A stretch of 64,000 nt of DNA, from contig CAYUIE010000009.1 in the NCBI GenBank assembly GCA_964444665.1, positions 70,514-134,513 on the forward strand, read 5' to 3'. Below the pieces are notes generated by a model that was not told the DNA's origin, made no database searches, and worked only from the letters and a program-made list of their open reading frames with translations. Shown piece after piece: positions 25,852 to 33,919 of the stretch. Numbering within the stretch: position 1 is the stretch's first letter; every line of letters begins with the position of its first letter. The position numbers and the translations under genes are program-made. The stretch is from CAYZTY01 sp964444665 (GTDB lineage: Bacteria; Planctomycetota; Phycisphaerae; Sedimentisphaerales; CAYZTY01).

Positions 25852-26832
25852 ATGCAAAAGGCTGGTCAGACTAAGCGTGTTCTTGTAACCGGTGGCGCAG
25901 GGTTTCTCGGCTCACATCTTTGTGAAAGGCTGCTGAAAGATGGCAATGAGGTGATTTGTGTGGACAACTTCTACACGGGCCGCAGGAGCAATATAGGAAA
26001 ATATTTATCCGACCCGATGTTTGAAGTTCTTCGGCACGATATTTGTTTCCCCCTGTATGTTGAGGTCGATGAGATTTTTAACCTTGCCTGCCCCGCGTCT
26101 CCCGTTCACTACCAGTTTGACCCCGTCCAAACCACCAAGACCTCGGTGCACGGTTCAATCAATATGCTCGGTCTTGCCAAACGCGTAAAGGCGAAAATAC
26201 TTCAGGCCTCAACCTCGGAGGTATATGGCGACCCCAAAGTTCATCCTCAGACGGAAAGCTATTGGGGCTGGGTCAATCCAATAGGCCTTAGAAGCTGTTA
26301 TGACGAGGGCAAAAGGTGCGCTGAAACGCTTTTCTTTGACTATTACAGACAGAACAATTTAAGGATTAAAGTGGTCAGGATATTCAATACTTACGGCCCG
26401 AGAATGCTGCCGGACGACGGGAGGGTCGTGAGTAATTTCATCGTTCAGGCTCTGCAGAACCAGGATGTTACGGTCTACGGCAATGGTTCGCAGACGAGAA
26501 GCTTTTGCTATGTAGATGACTTGGTAGGGGGCCTGATAAGAGTTATGGACAGCCCTGATGAGTTTGTAGGCCCGGTAAACCTGGGGAATCCTGTGGAGGT
26601 GAGTATCCTTGAGCTGGCACGTAAAATAATCGAACTGACTGGTTCAGGCTCGAAGATTATTTATGAATCCCTGCCCGTTGACGACCCGACACAACGCCAG
26701 CCAGATATTTCTCTGGCCAAGGAAAAACTAGACTGGAAGCCGGTAGTCTCGTTGGACGACGGATTGAAGAAAACCATTGATTATTTTGAGCAACTTCTGC
26801 GAAAAAACAATCGAGCATCGAGTGGTGAGTAA
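25852..26832 (+). CDS. uxs: UDP-glucuronate decarboxylase (UDP-xylose synthase)-like SDR
   Basis: The 326-residue extended SDR has the NAD loop VTGGAGFLGSHLCERLL, DNFYTGRRSNI, ACPASPVHYQ and ASTSEVYGDPKVHPQ. The YxxxK pair is in SCYDEGKRCAETL and is followed by RIFNTYGPRM. The ACPASP and STSEVYGDP blocks are characteristic of UDP-xylose synthases, which oxidise and decarboxylate UDP-glucuronate to UDP-xylose. The open frame includes a TTG at 25834, but the ATG at 25852 has AAAGGTGG 8 bp upstream and is the better start. UDP-xylose or the 4-keto sugar would feed envelope glycans. Confidence 0.87.
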   Translation: MQKAGQTKRVLVTGGAGFLGSHLCERLLKDGNEVICVDNFYTGRRSNIGKYLSDPMFEVLRHDICFPLYVEVDEIFNLACPASPVHYQFDPVQTTKTSVHGSINMLGLAKRVKAKILQASTSEVYGDPKVHPQTESYWGWVNPIGLRSCYDEGKRCAETLFFDYYRQNNLRIKVVRIFNTYGPRMLPDDGRVVSNFIVQALQNQDVTVYGNGSQTRSFCYVDDLVGGLIRVMDSPDEFVGPVNLGNPVEVSILELARKIIELTGSGSKIIYESLPVDDPTQRQPDISLAKEKLDWKPVVSLDDGLKKTIDYFEQLLRKNNRASSGE

Positions 26833-26843
26833 ATTAATCTCGT

Positions 26844-26888
26844 CCCGCCTCGGCGGGGAAACTTGCGCCATAGGTAGAGGCAGGCGGG
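26844..26888. repeat. GC-rich inverted repeat downstream of uxs
   Basis: CCCGCCT (26844-26850) is matched by AGGCGGG (26882-26888); a shorter internal palindrome CCCGCC-TC-GGCGGG lies at 26844-26857. There is no T-run, so it is more likely an intergenic palindrome than a classic terminator. Confidence 0.5.
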
Positions 26889-26916
26889 GCGGTGATTATT
26901 AATTCAAATTGTTCTT

Positions 26917-27339
26917 ATGGATTTGAAAACACGTATTTCATTTTTCCCATCGAGGCTGGCTGCTTTGCTGTCATTGTGCCTAATTACCCCTTTAGGATTC
27001 TATCTATGGTCTTTCTATGGAGGCCCGTACAGGGTCTGGATTAGGTTTTACGTTACAGGCATCATTTACGAGATATTTTGGTCTCTGTTGGCCTTTCTCT
27101 TTTGGCCGCAGAGGAAAAACATTGCAAAAATCGTAGCTGTTGTATTCCTGATAACTTGCCTTCTTGAGTTTTTACAGCTCTGGAAGCCGGCCTTACTGCG
27201 GCAATTTCGCGGAACATATTTTGGGACTATCTTGATAGGCACCTCCTTCCAGTGGGGCCAATTCCCATATTACGTTATTGGAAGCTTAATTGCCTGGTTA
27301 TGGTTGTATCTGCTGTCTAAAAATTCCCCGCCCGTTTAG
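26917..27339 (+). CDS. DUF2809-family membrane protein
   Basis: The 140-residue integral membrane protein has four hydrophobic segments. The block LLEFLQLWKPALLRQFRGTYFGTILIGTSFQWGQFPYYVIGSLIAWL matches my memory of DUF2809 (E-x-x-Q-L...R-x-T-x-x-G...G-x-x-F-x-W-x-D-x-x-x-Y-x-x-G), although the usual Asp after the Trp is not obvious here. No enzymatic role is known for the family. It follows uxs by about 80 bp and an inverted repeat. The start is ATG at 26917. A transport or enzyme role should not be assumed. Confidence 0.62.
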   Translation: MDLKTRISFFPSRLAALLSLCLITPLGFYLWSFYGGPYRVWIRFYVTGIIYEIFWSLLAFLFWPQRKNIAKIVAVVFLITCLLEFLQLWKPALLRQFRGTYFGTILIGTSFQWGQFPYYVIGSLIAWLWLYLLSKNSPPV

Positions 27340-27492
27340 TCGGATGTATTGACCCTCACGGCCTTTTGTTTATTCGAAATTGTGTTGCGTAAAGCTATCG
27401 AGTACCTGTCGGTCGTTTCCGGTCAAAAACTCTAAATTACGAGAATCAGCGTAATCGTCAACCGTTGGTTTTGTATGGTCTTCGATTCTTTC

Positions 27493-28137
27493 CTAATTCA
27501 GCTTTCCGGCTTTCTTCCTGCGAATAATGCCTACAAGGCCTATACCAATAAAGCCCAGCATCAACGCACTCGGAGCGGGGATTGTTGAAATGCTGATGTT
27601 GACATTATCCAGTTCAACGGCCGTGAAAAGACTGTCATCGCTGCCCAGCAGGCCGAAGACTAAATACGCATTCGAATCCCTGAATGCCGAGACATCGAGC
27701 CTGGCCGTCATTCCGTCGAATGTTCCATAGGTATGGGTTTCGCCTTCGTTGTCCATATAGAAGAATTCATCAACATCCGGGGAGTAGGAAATCAGCGGAG
27801 TAAGGTCTGTGGAACTCATGTACAGAGCTGCTGTAAACACATCCGTTTCAGCGTCATCATATTGCCCCATCGATACATCGAAAGACAGCTCCATCGCCAT
27901 AGAAGGAATGACAAATTCCTGGCTGAGTGTGCTCGATAGACCGGGCTGGTCTGTTATCTCTATAAGAACAGCAAGCTCATTGACGTCATTATAGAAGACT
28001 ATTCCGGAGGTAGTCCAGCCGCTAAGGCCAGCGCTGAAATCACCGTTTGTTAGCCCCGCAAAAGCCGTCAATGCAGGAAGTACTTGAATGAGCATAACAA
28101 AACCACACAACTTGAAACTAATCCTTTTTCTGTTCAT
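27493..28137 (-). CDS. PEP-CTERM-type exported protein
   Basis: The 214-residue protein has a signal peptide ending near ALTAFA, then GLTNGDFSAGLSGWTTSG, the opening of a beta-sandwich domain like those binding carbohydrates. The C-terminus has the sorting signal STIPAPSALMLGFIGIGLVGIIRRKKAGK: a PEP-like motif (PAPSAL), a hydrophobic stretch and a basic end. In other bacteria such proteins are handled by exosortase and placed on the surface or in the exopolysaccharide. No exosortase is in this window. The frame opens further upstream (28194), but the ATG at 28137 has GGAGGAAAG 4 bp before it and a proper signal peptide. Confidence 0.82.
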   Translation of the reverse strand: MNRKRISFKLCGFVMLIQVLPALTAFAGLTNGDFSAGLSGWTTSGIVFYNDVNELAVLIEITDQPGLSSTLSQEFVIPSMAMELSFDVSMGQYDDAETDVFTAALYMSSTDLTPLISYSPDVDEFFYMDNEGETHTYGTFDGMTARLDVSAFRDSNAYLVFGLLGSDDSLFTAVELDNVNISISTIPAPSALMLGFIGIGLVGIIRRKKAGKLN

Positions 28138-28754
28138 TGTCTTTCCTCCAATAGTACAACCATGAACCGCGCACGGATTCACGACCACATCCATTTTTTT
28201 TGGGCATCCCTACTCCTGAATCCTCGTCCTGGAAGATGCATTTGTTTTTGTTGCGGGTCTTTTCTTCCTCCTCCGCAGACGGCAAATTCGCAAATCGCGA
28301 TTATTTGCATTTATGTATGATTGTCAATTATAAATTCGGGGAAGGCGTTAAAAACTTTCAAAGCTTGAAATCTTTATTTCGAATGTCTGTTTTCGGCCTA
28401 ACCGGGGGCAATTATAAGTCTGCTTTGCCTAATTGCTGACCAGCCTTGCTTTTAATTGACCTGTATTTGGAAAAATTGCACGGCCTATGGAGTAAAAAGG
28501 ATAAAAATTGTTACTACCTGGGCAAAAGACGTTGTTTGTTTCTTGCATGTTAATGATGGCTAAAGGAACGCACATTAACAGAGCAAAACGCCCGATAAAA
28601 AACGAGAAGAGTTTATCTGCTGTTTATCCTGGGATGGCTTTTAAGCGAGCCTTACAGCTGTTTAAGCTTGACATCACGATGGGTAAAGGTTATAATAACG
28701 CATCGGATTAGTTATGGGGTGATAAACTTTTCATAGTTATAGGGGGATGGGGTG
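28138..28754. other. Long intergenic region with a strong plus-strand promoter
   Basis: About 617 bp. The left part is the leader of the PEP-CTERM gene, with T-rich and Cys/Ser-codon-like low-complexity text. Between 28200 and 28660 I see no convincing gene; a 67-codon open frame at 28508-28711 overlaps the promoter and has no ribosome binding site. The near-consensus promoter at 28668-28696 is listed separately. Confidence 0.5.
28668..28696 (+). promoter_or_regulatory. Near-consensus sigma-70 promoter
   Basis: TTGACA (28668-28673) and TATAAT (28691-28696) are 17 bp apart, a full consensus match at both boxes. The gene for the Gly/Pro/Cys-rich exported protein begins 58 bp after the -10 box. 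It is the strongest promoter found in the window, so high expression of that gene is expected. Confidence 0.85.
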
Positions 28755-30512
28755 ATGGCTTCACTAATAAAATCTTCAAGAGGAAAGTGTTTTCCGCGAG
28801 TTACTATCTGTTTATTATTGTGTTGTGTACTTTTGGTAATTTCGAGTTTGGATGTTTGGGCCGGGCCGGGAAGCGGTCCGCACGGAAAGAAACCGCACAC
28901 GGGATATCAACACGGGGTATTTAATCCTGCCGGTTTTGGTTACGGAGGAGTTAAAAGCAACAAGCCGGGACCGCACAATGGTCCTGTGTTTAATGTGCCC
29001 ACGCAGCCGGCTTCTATGCCGGCCAAACCTTTTACCCCTGCCGGGAACGTCGGTGGTCCAGGTGGAATGTGCGGAACACCGCCTGGTTTTGGGAATGTGT
29101 CGAACACACCTGCGCAGCCGAGTTCTGTGCCGGGCAATGGTGTCATAAAGACTAATTGCATTACCCCTGGAAAAGGACCCATTAGTAATGGTGGGCCGAA
29201 AGTAGTTAAGACTGGCAATAATTTTTTTGTTGGTAAGCCGGGCTGCGGTGTTATTGTTAAATTGCATTCACCGCATAACACACCTCAGGGTGGTTTTGCG
29301 GCCGGCTCGCCGGGAAAGTGTATCGCCTCTGGAGATATTTTTTCTATGGCGTTGAGAAATCTTAGCGCTAACGCAGCAGGTCACAAAAAGCCCGGTCCCC
29401 CACTGGGACATGGTAAAAATCACTGGGTGGGTGGAATAAATCCAGTTGGTGGTAATGGCGTTAGCAATGTTACCTGCTGCAACGGTAACTGGAGCAAAGG
29501 CAACAAAGGTAAAGGAATGGGCAACATCTGGGTTGGCAATCAAGGTTGTGGCATTGGTGGTGGTATGGCTGGGGGCTGCAAACATAAGCCTTCGAATCAT
29601 AAATGTTCACCGAAGCCTCCGTGTCCGCCGAAACATAAATGTTGGCCGAAACATAAATGTTGTCCGAAACCTCCATGTCCACCAAAACCTCCGTGTCCAC
29701 CAAAGCCTCCTTGTCCGCCGGAGCCACCGCAACCACCGGAGAAACCGATACCTCCGTTGGAAGTGCCGATTCCAGAGTTGATAGTTCCGGGTATTGTTGA
29801 GGAGGTAAGGTTTGAGGAAGCCGGATGTCCCGCCTTGATGCAATGGCTGGCAACAGAGCTTGGAATTGGCGAGGATGAACAAATACAGGTCGGCATCGCG
29901 AATGCTCTTTTCGCTTCAACGGATTTACAGCCATGCCAGATGGCCGCGGCACTTAAAAATGCTGCCGGAATTTTACAGGATCCTCAGGGGACTCACATCG
30001 CCGCTCTGCTCGCCGTAGTTAACGAGTTCGCCTCAAGTCCTGCACCTATTTCCGAGGAGCAGATAGCTTCGATTAGTCAGGCGTTAGCGCTTGGCCGCGA
30101 GGCCGATGATGGGGAGCAGTATGCCATAGCAGCACAGTGGTTTGATTCACTCGTCAAATATGTTAATCTCCTGAGTGACCAGATGGGCTGGTCAGTTGCC
30201 GAATCAGTGGCGTTGGTTATGGATAAGTACGGCAATGCTATCGTGGATAGCGAAAACGCGAGCCTCATTTCTTATCTCGAAGCCCGCTTGGGGTCGCTTG
30301 AGCTTTCTCGTGACAGTATCGACCGCACTGGAGTTCAAAAGTCAAAAAGCCCACAGCTCGGTAGGGCAAAACTTATAGGCACTGCTCAGCCGACAGAAGC
30401 CTTTGTTTCGCCCGCCTTCGTTGACCTTTATTACCTGTTTGGTAGCTTGGCGGTTCTGGGTGTAACAGGAGGTATATATACCCTCTGGGGTAAATTGAAG
30501 CTTAAAAGGTAG
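28755..30512 (+). CDS. Gly/Pro/Cys-rich exported protein with C-terminal membrane anchor
   Basis: The 585-residue protein starts at ATG 28755 (GGGGGATGGGG as ribosome binding site). It has a signal peptide ending near LDVWA, then a ~260-residue disordered stretch rich in Gly, Pro, His, Lys and Asn with scattered Cys. A Cys-Pro repeat segment follows (PKPPCPP, KHKCWPKHKCC, then repeated PPCPPK). A folded-looking helical domain (about 355-500) contains CPALMQWLATELGIG and LQPCQMAAALKNAA. The protein ends in one hydrophobic segment and KLKLKR, a surface-anchor-like tail. I do not know a function. The cysteines and prolines suggest a cross-linked or metal-binding surface layer component; this is inference only. 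Confidence 0.75.
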   Translation: MASLIKSSRGKCFPRVTICLLLCCVLLVISSLDVWAGPGSGPHGKKPHTGYQHGVFNPAGFGYGGVKSNKPGPHNGPVFNVPTQPASMPAKPFTPAGNVGGPGGMCGTPPGFGNVSNTPAQPSSVPGNGVIKTNCITPGKGPISNGGPKVVKTGNNFFVGKPGCGVIVKLHSPHNTPQGGFAAGSPGKCIASGDIFSMALRNLSANAAGHKKPGPPLGHGKNHWVGGINPVGGNGVSNVTCCNGNWSKGNKGKGMGNIWVGNQGCGIGGGMAGGCKHKPSNHKCSPKPPCPPKHKCWPKHKCCPKPPCPPKPPCPPKPPCPPEPPQPPEKPIPPLEVPIPELIVPGIVEEVRFEEAGCPALMQWLATELGIGEDEQIQVGIANALFASTDLQPCQMAAALKNAAGILQDPQGTHIAALLAVVNEFASSPAPISEEQIASISQALALGREADDGEQYAIAAQWFDSLVKYVNLLSDQMGWSVAESVALVMDKYGNAIVDSENASLISYLEARLGSLELSRDSIDRTGVQKSKSPQLGRAKLIGTAQPTEAFVSPAFVDLYYLFGSLAVLGVTGGIYTLWGKLKLKR

Positions 30513-30576
30513 TCGAAAATAAGCGGCAAAGATGCTTGGAATTTGCTTGCTTTAAACATTGTTAAATAACCGGGGC

Positions 30577-30607
30577 ACCCTGAGTTCTTTCTCCTGCTCA
30601 GGGTTTA
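30577..30607 (+). terminator. Hairpin after the Gly/Pro/Cys-rich gene
   Basis: ACCCTGAG (30577-30584) pairs with CTCAGGGT (30597-30604), a 12-nt loop between, followed by TTT. It is 65 bp after the stop codon and is a plausible intrinsic terminator of modest strength. Confidence 0.5.
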
Positions 30608-30630
30608 CTCCGGATGATTTTTCACAGCAG

Positions 30631-30695
30631 GGTCGATGGAGTTTCAGAGAAATCACGGGAAATGATAAAAGTGCTCTCTCCATCGACCTTTTAAT
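30631..30695 (+). terminator. Second, longer hairpin with T-rich tail
   Basis: GGTCGATGGAG (30631-30641) pairs perfectly with CTCCATCGACC (30678-30688), 36-nt loop, followed by TTTTAATTT. With the hairpin 30 bp upstream it forms a double stop after the strongly transcribed gene. Confidence 0.55.
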
Positions 30696-30743
30696 TTAAT
30701 TGAACTTGATTATAGGCAAATCTTCTTTCGTAACTTTCACGGA

Positions 30744-32195
30744 ATGTCCGTTCTGGCGCACCGGCTGCTGCCTTTAAATTGGTTGCATATCGTAAATATA
30801 TTTAGTATATCACAAACTGATATGGGTAATTTGACGGAAGATAGTGCCAAGAGAATAAATCCGAATCGTCCTAAGCTCGGCTTTTGGGTGTTTATAATCC
30901 TCGGAGCGATGCTGTGTATTGAGCTGGTAAATGGCATAAGGATTTGGGCCGGGGATGATGGTTCGAGGGTCTTTCCGTTCGGTTACATAAGCAAAGGAGT
31001 ATGGTCCCTGGCTGCTTTTATTCGACCGCTCGACGCAGACAGCACCGATATTGCCCCTGGATTGACCGCAACATATAATGCCCTGCACAAAGACCCCAAT
31101 CTCTATTCCGATTTCCATATGCAGGGTAGTAATTTTCTTTATCCGCCTTCGGCCGTTGTCGAGCTGGCGCCGTTTGCTTATTTTGCCCGCCCGACAGACC
31201 TGTCAACTGCGACAAGACTCGTTGATTTAAGTGGACGGATATGCGTGTTGGCGACTATCGTGATAGCTCTTTTTTTCTTGTGGCGTTTACTTCCTTCTCG
31301 TTGGGAAAGGCTGTGGGTCATCCTGCTGCTGGCCGCATTTTATCCTCTTCGGTGGATGCTCGTATGTGTACAGGCCCAGTCATTCGTTACTTTGTTCGTG
31401 GCTTTAGTTGTTTTGATGTATGCTACGGGCCGGCAAGTGCCCGCCGGAGTATTCCTTGCTTTGGCGGCTTGTATTAAACCGTATTTGGCGCTGCTGTTGT
31501 TGTTCGCTGCCTTCCGCAGGCGATGGCGTCTGATTTTTGCTGCTGTGATAACCGCAGGTGTTATCATCTCGGCAAGTATATTTGTCGTAGGTATTACGCC
31601 GTGGCGGATTTATCTAACCAAAATGCTGCCGATTATGTCACAGGGCACCGGCTTTTATCCCAACCAGTCGATTAATGGTATTGTACATCGTTGGCTCGGG
31701 AATTTCAGCTTTGTCCTGGGACCAAAATCCTTTGCGGTTATGCTTGCGTCCCGAATAGCTGCTGTTGTTTTTATTTGTCTGTCAATTTGTCCCCGGCCGT
31801 TTAGACAAAATAAACCACCTCAAGACTCTTATGAGGTTATAAAGCAAAATCCTGGCCCATTGCCGCAGGTTTTTTTACTTCGCGCAGTGGACGTATCAAT
31901 TGCGATTTTGGCTATAACCATGAGCAGCCCGATTGCCTGGGAGCACTATTATGCATGGTCTATCGTTTTGTTCTCTATCTGTTTGGCCATAATTGTTTGC
32001 TCTGCTTTACCGCGGGGATTACTAAGCCTGCTGGCTTGTAGTTATCTACTCTTGGGGACTTATTGGGTACCTGTCCAGGCTGCGATATCCGGGCCTCTGT
32101 CAGTGATAAACTCTGCGCAATTTTTTGGTGCTGTGCTGCTTTTGGCGGTTGCCTGGTATGCTCAGGTCAGTCTCTCTCGTGTTCAGTTGCTGTAA
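30744..32195 (+). CDS. GT87/DUF2029-family polyprenyl-phosphate-sugar mannosyltransferase-like membrane protein
   Basis: The 483-residue integral membrane protein has about ten hydrophobic segments and a first periplasmic loop with DFHMQGSNFLYPPSAVVELAPF, the DUF2029 (GT87) loop motif (YPP). It also has LVCVQAQSFVTLFVALV and a cytosolic CIKPYLALLLLFAAFRRRWR. Characterised GT87 enzymes move mannose or arabinose from polyprenyl-phosphate donors outside the membrane. Donor and acceptor here are unknown. The frame begins at ATG 30744; an ATG at 30822 (MGNLTEDS) is also possible, since the first ~26 residues look unrelated to the family. Confidence 0.78.
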   Translation: MSVLAHRLLPLNWLHIVNIFSISQTDMGNLTEDSAKRINPNRPKLGFWVFIILGAMLCIELVNGIRIWAGDDGSRVFPFGYISKGVWSLAAFIRPLDADSTDIAPGLTATYNALHKDPNLYSDFHMQGSNFLYPPSAVVELAPFAYFARPTDLSTATRLVDLSGRICVLATIVIALFFLWRLLPSRWERLWVILLLAAFYPLRWMLVCVQAQSFVTLFVALVVLMYATGRQVPAGVFLALAACIKPYLALLLLFAAFRRRWRLIFAAVITAGVIISASIFVVGITPWRIYLTKMLPIMSQGTGFYPNQSINGIVHRWLGNFSFVLGPKSFAVMLASRIAAVVFICLSICPRPFRQNKPPQDSYEVIKQNPGPLPQVFLLRAVDVSIAILAITMSSPIAWEHYYAWSIVLFSICLAIIVCSALPRGLLSLLACSYLLLGTYWVPVQAAISGPLSVINSAQFFGAVLLLAVAWYAQVSLSRVQLL

Positions 32196-32214
32196 ACTTT
32201 GTCTATTTTTTTTC

Positions 32215-33813
32215 TCAGGCAGAAGATTTTTGTATTGCTGAGTTGTCGGCCGAATATACCTGCACTAACCTGCGCATGCTTAACAGAAATACTCCTATAT
32301 TTGCAAGCCACATACATAGCAGCATATAAAAGACCTTTTTTGATTTCAGCAATGCAGCGGCTTTGAAGGGATAAAAATTTATATTATAAGCTCCTCTCAC
32401 CACCTGTTCGGTTTGGTTAGCCCTAAGTAGAAGCGGCTCTTCTTCAGTCACTTTTACAGAACTAAAGTCTCGATTGTTGAGTATATGCCTGCCGATATTT
32501 TCGAATCGCATCAAAATGTGTGACTGTCTCCAGTCCCAGACCCACTCGTCCGGGATAATGCAGTGGTTCGGATTCTGTACAAACTCAAGATGAAAACTAT
32601 ACACTACTGATATCACCTGTATTGAAGCGCTTATTATTATCAGCGATATTACCAGTCTTTTGGCAAGGGCTTTCAAATTAGAAGCAAACAATTGTGCCAG
32701 CGGAAGAACTAAAAACGGCAGCATTGTAACTTGATACCTCGTTGACCAGGAATAATCACCCGCCCAGGCCGTGAAGAAGCTGTGGAAAATAAAATTGACG
32801 GCAATCGCCGGGAAAATAGCTAAGGCCACAAGCTTGTGACGACGGAAAAATCCCCAGGCGTACAACGCAAACAATATAAGAACGGGATTATAAAACAATA
32901 TGCCCTTACCCGGACTAAATAACATCGCCGCAAGTGTCGGCAGGGGTGAGCTTTCAAAAAGCTTGTGTCCCTGCCACGCTATTGCCATTGCCGGGGCATA
33001 ACCGGTCTCGAAGATGCTGCCGAACCGCGCGTAATTGTACCAGCCTACAATCGCAATCGAGCTGCCGATTCCGAGTATACCCGCAGCGAACCCTCTTCCA
33101 AGGCGTTTAACCAGCGATACTTTATTCCGCGAAAATATCTCGCCCATCACCGCAGCTAAGCATATCACAAGAACCTCGAGTGCAGACGAAGGTCGAAATA
33201 GAATACACATCCCGGCCGCCACGCAAAACAGCCATACATAAACGCTTCGCTGCTCCCGGTAATACTTTACCATAAACAGTACTGCCAAAACCATCAGCAG
33301 AGCTATCTGTGTCTGCTCCTGTGTATTAACCGAATAGTGCAGATATGTCGTACAGCCGCCCAACACCGCGGCAGTCTTGACGGCTGTCCTTTTGTTATAA
33401 CCCAGTGCAAGCACAAGGCGATAAAAAATCCACACTCCCATCGCCCCAATCGCGGGAAACATTATGACCGAGGCCAGAAACTGCGCCATCAAATCCGCAA
33501 CATCCGCACCTATCGGCGTAACCTTCTCCAATACCAATCCGATTGCCGTAAATGGTAGAAGCAACAACGACTGCCCCAGGCCGTATAAAGCATAACGTTT
33601 GCCGTCAACACCCCTGTAGAAATTCCAGGTGGTAATTGAATCTTCGAGCCAGAAGCCGCGCCCACGAATAATTTGCCGAGAGACTGACCATCGTAATTCC
33701 GTATCGCCCGGCGGATTGCCCGGACTAAATAGAGAATATAAAAGAAACGACGTAAGAAATATAAGAAAGCCGGTTTTTGATGTTAGCTTCTTTTTTCTAA
33801 AAGGACTATCCAT
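32215..33813 (-). CDS. GT-C type multi-spanning membrane protein (glycosyltransferase-like)
   Basis: The 532-residue protein has about eleven hydrophobic segments. After the first comes a loop with SPGNPPGDTELRWSVSRQI, with the acidic Asp/Glu pair typical of GT-C glycosyltransferases (protein mannosyltransferase or ArnT superfamily). Later comes LHYSVNTQEQTQIALLMVLAV. No defining family name is certain. It is convergent with the GT87-like gene (20-bp gap) and divergent from the sulfatase pair. I infer transfer of a lipid-linked sugar to an envelope acceptor. The start at ATG 33813 is followed by a basic segment (FRKKKLTSK) and the first membrane helix, as expected. Confidence 0.65.
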   Translation of the reverse strand: MDSPFRKKKLTSKTGFLIFLTSFLLYSLFSPGNPPGDTELRWSVSRQIIRGRGFWLEDSITTWNFYRGVDGKRYALYGLGQSLLLLPFTAIGLVLEKVTPIGADVADLMAQFLASVIMFPAIGAMGVWIFYRLVLALGYNKRTAVKTAAVLGGCTTYLHYSVNTQEQTQIALLMVLAVLFMVKYYREQRSVYVWLFCVAAGMCILFRPSSALEVLVICLAAVMGEIFSRNKVSLVKRLGRGFAAGILGIGSSIAIVGWYNYARFGSIFETGYAPAMAIAWQGHKLFESSPLPTLAAMLFSPGKGILFYNPVLILFALYAWGFFRRHKLVALAIFPAIAVNFIFHSFFTAWAGDYSWSTRYQVTMLPFLVLPLAQLFASNLKALAKRLVISLIIISASIQVISVVYSFHLEFVQNPNHCIIPDEWVWDWRQSHILMRFENIGRHILNNRDFSSVKVTEEEPLLLRANQTEQVVRGAYNINFYPFKAAALLKSKKVFYMLLCMWLANIGVFLLSMRRLVQVYSADNSAIQKSSA

Positions 33814-33919
33814 ATAAAACAGCTCTTACGATTGTGGTTTTCGTTTGCCTTCTGTCTGGTATTTGTTATAATAACTGTTCGAGTAATGAATGTCATTGGT
33901 TTTCTAAAGCTTTTTTATT

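Noticed and set aside
28508..28711. 67-codon frame upstream of the Gly/Pro/Cys-rich gene
   Set aside because: It overlaps the consensus promoter, has no ribosome binding site and no recognisable domain.
29268..29952. Several long frames on both strands in the Cys-Pro region
   Set aside because: Repeat-driven shadows of the Gly/Pro/Cys-rich gene, which alone has promoter, ribosome binding site and signal peptide.
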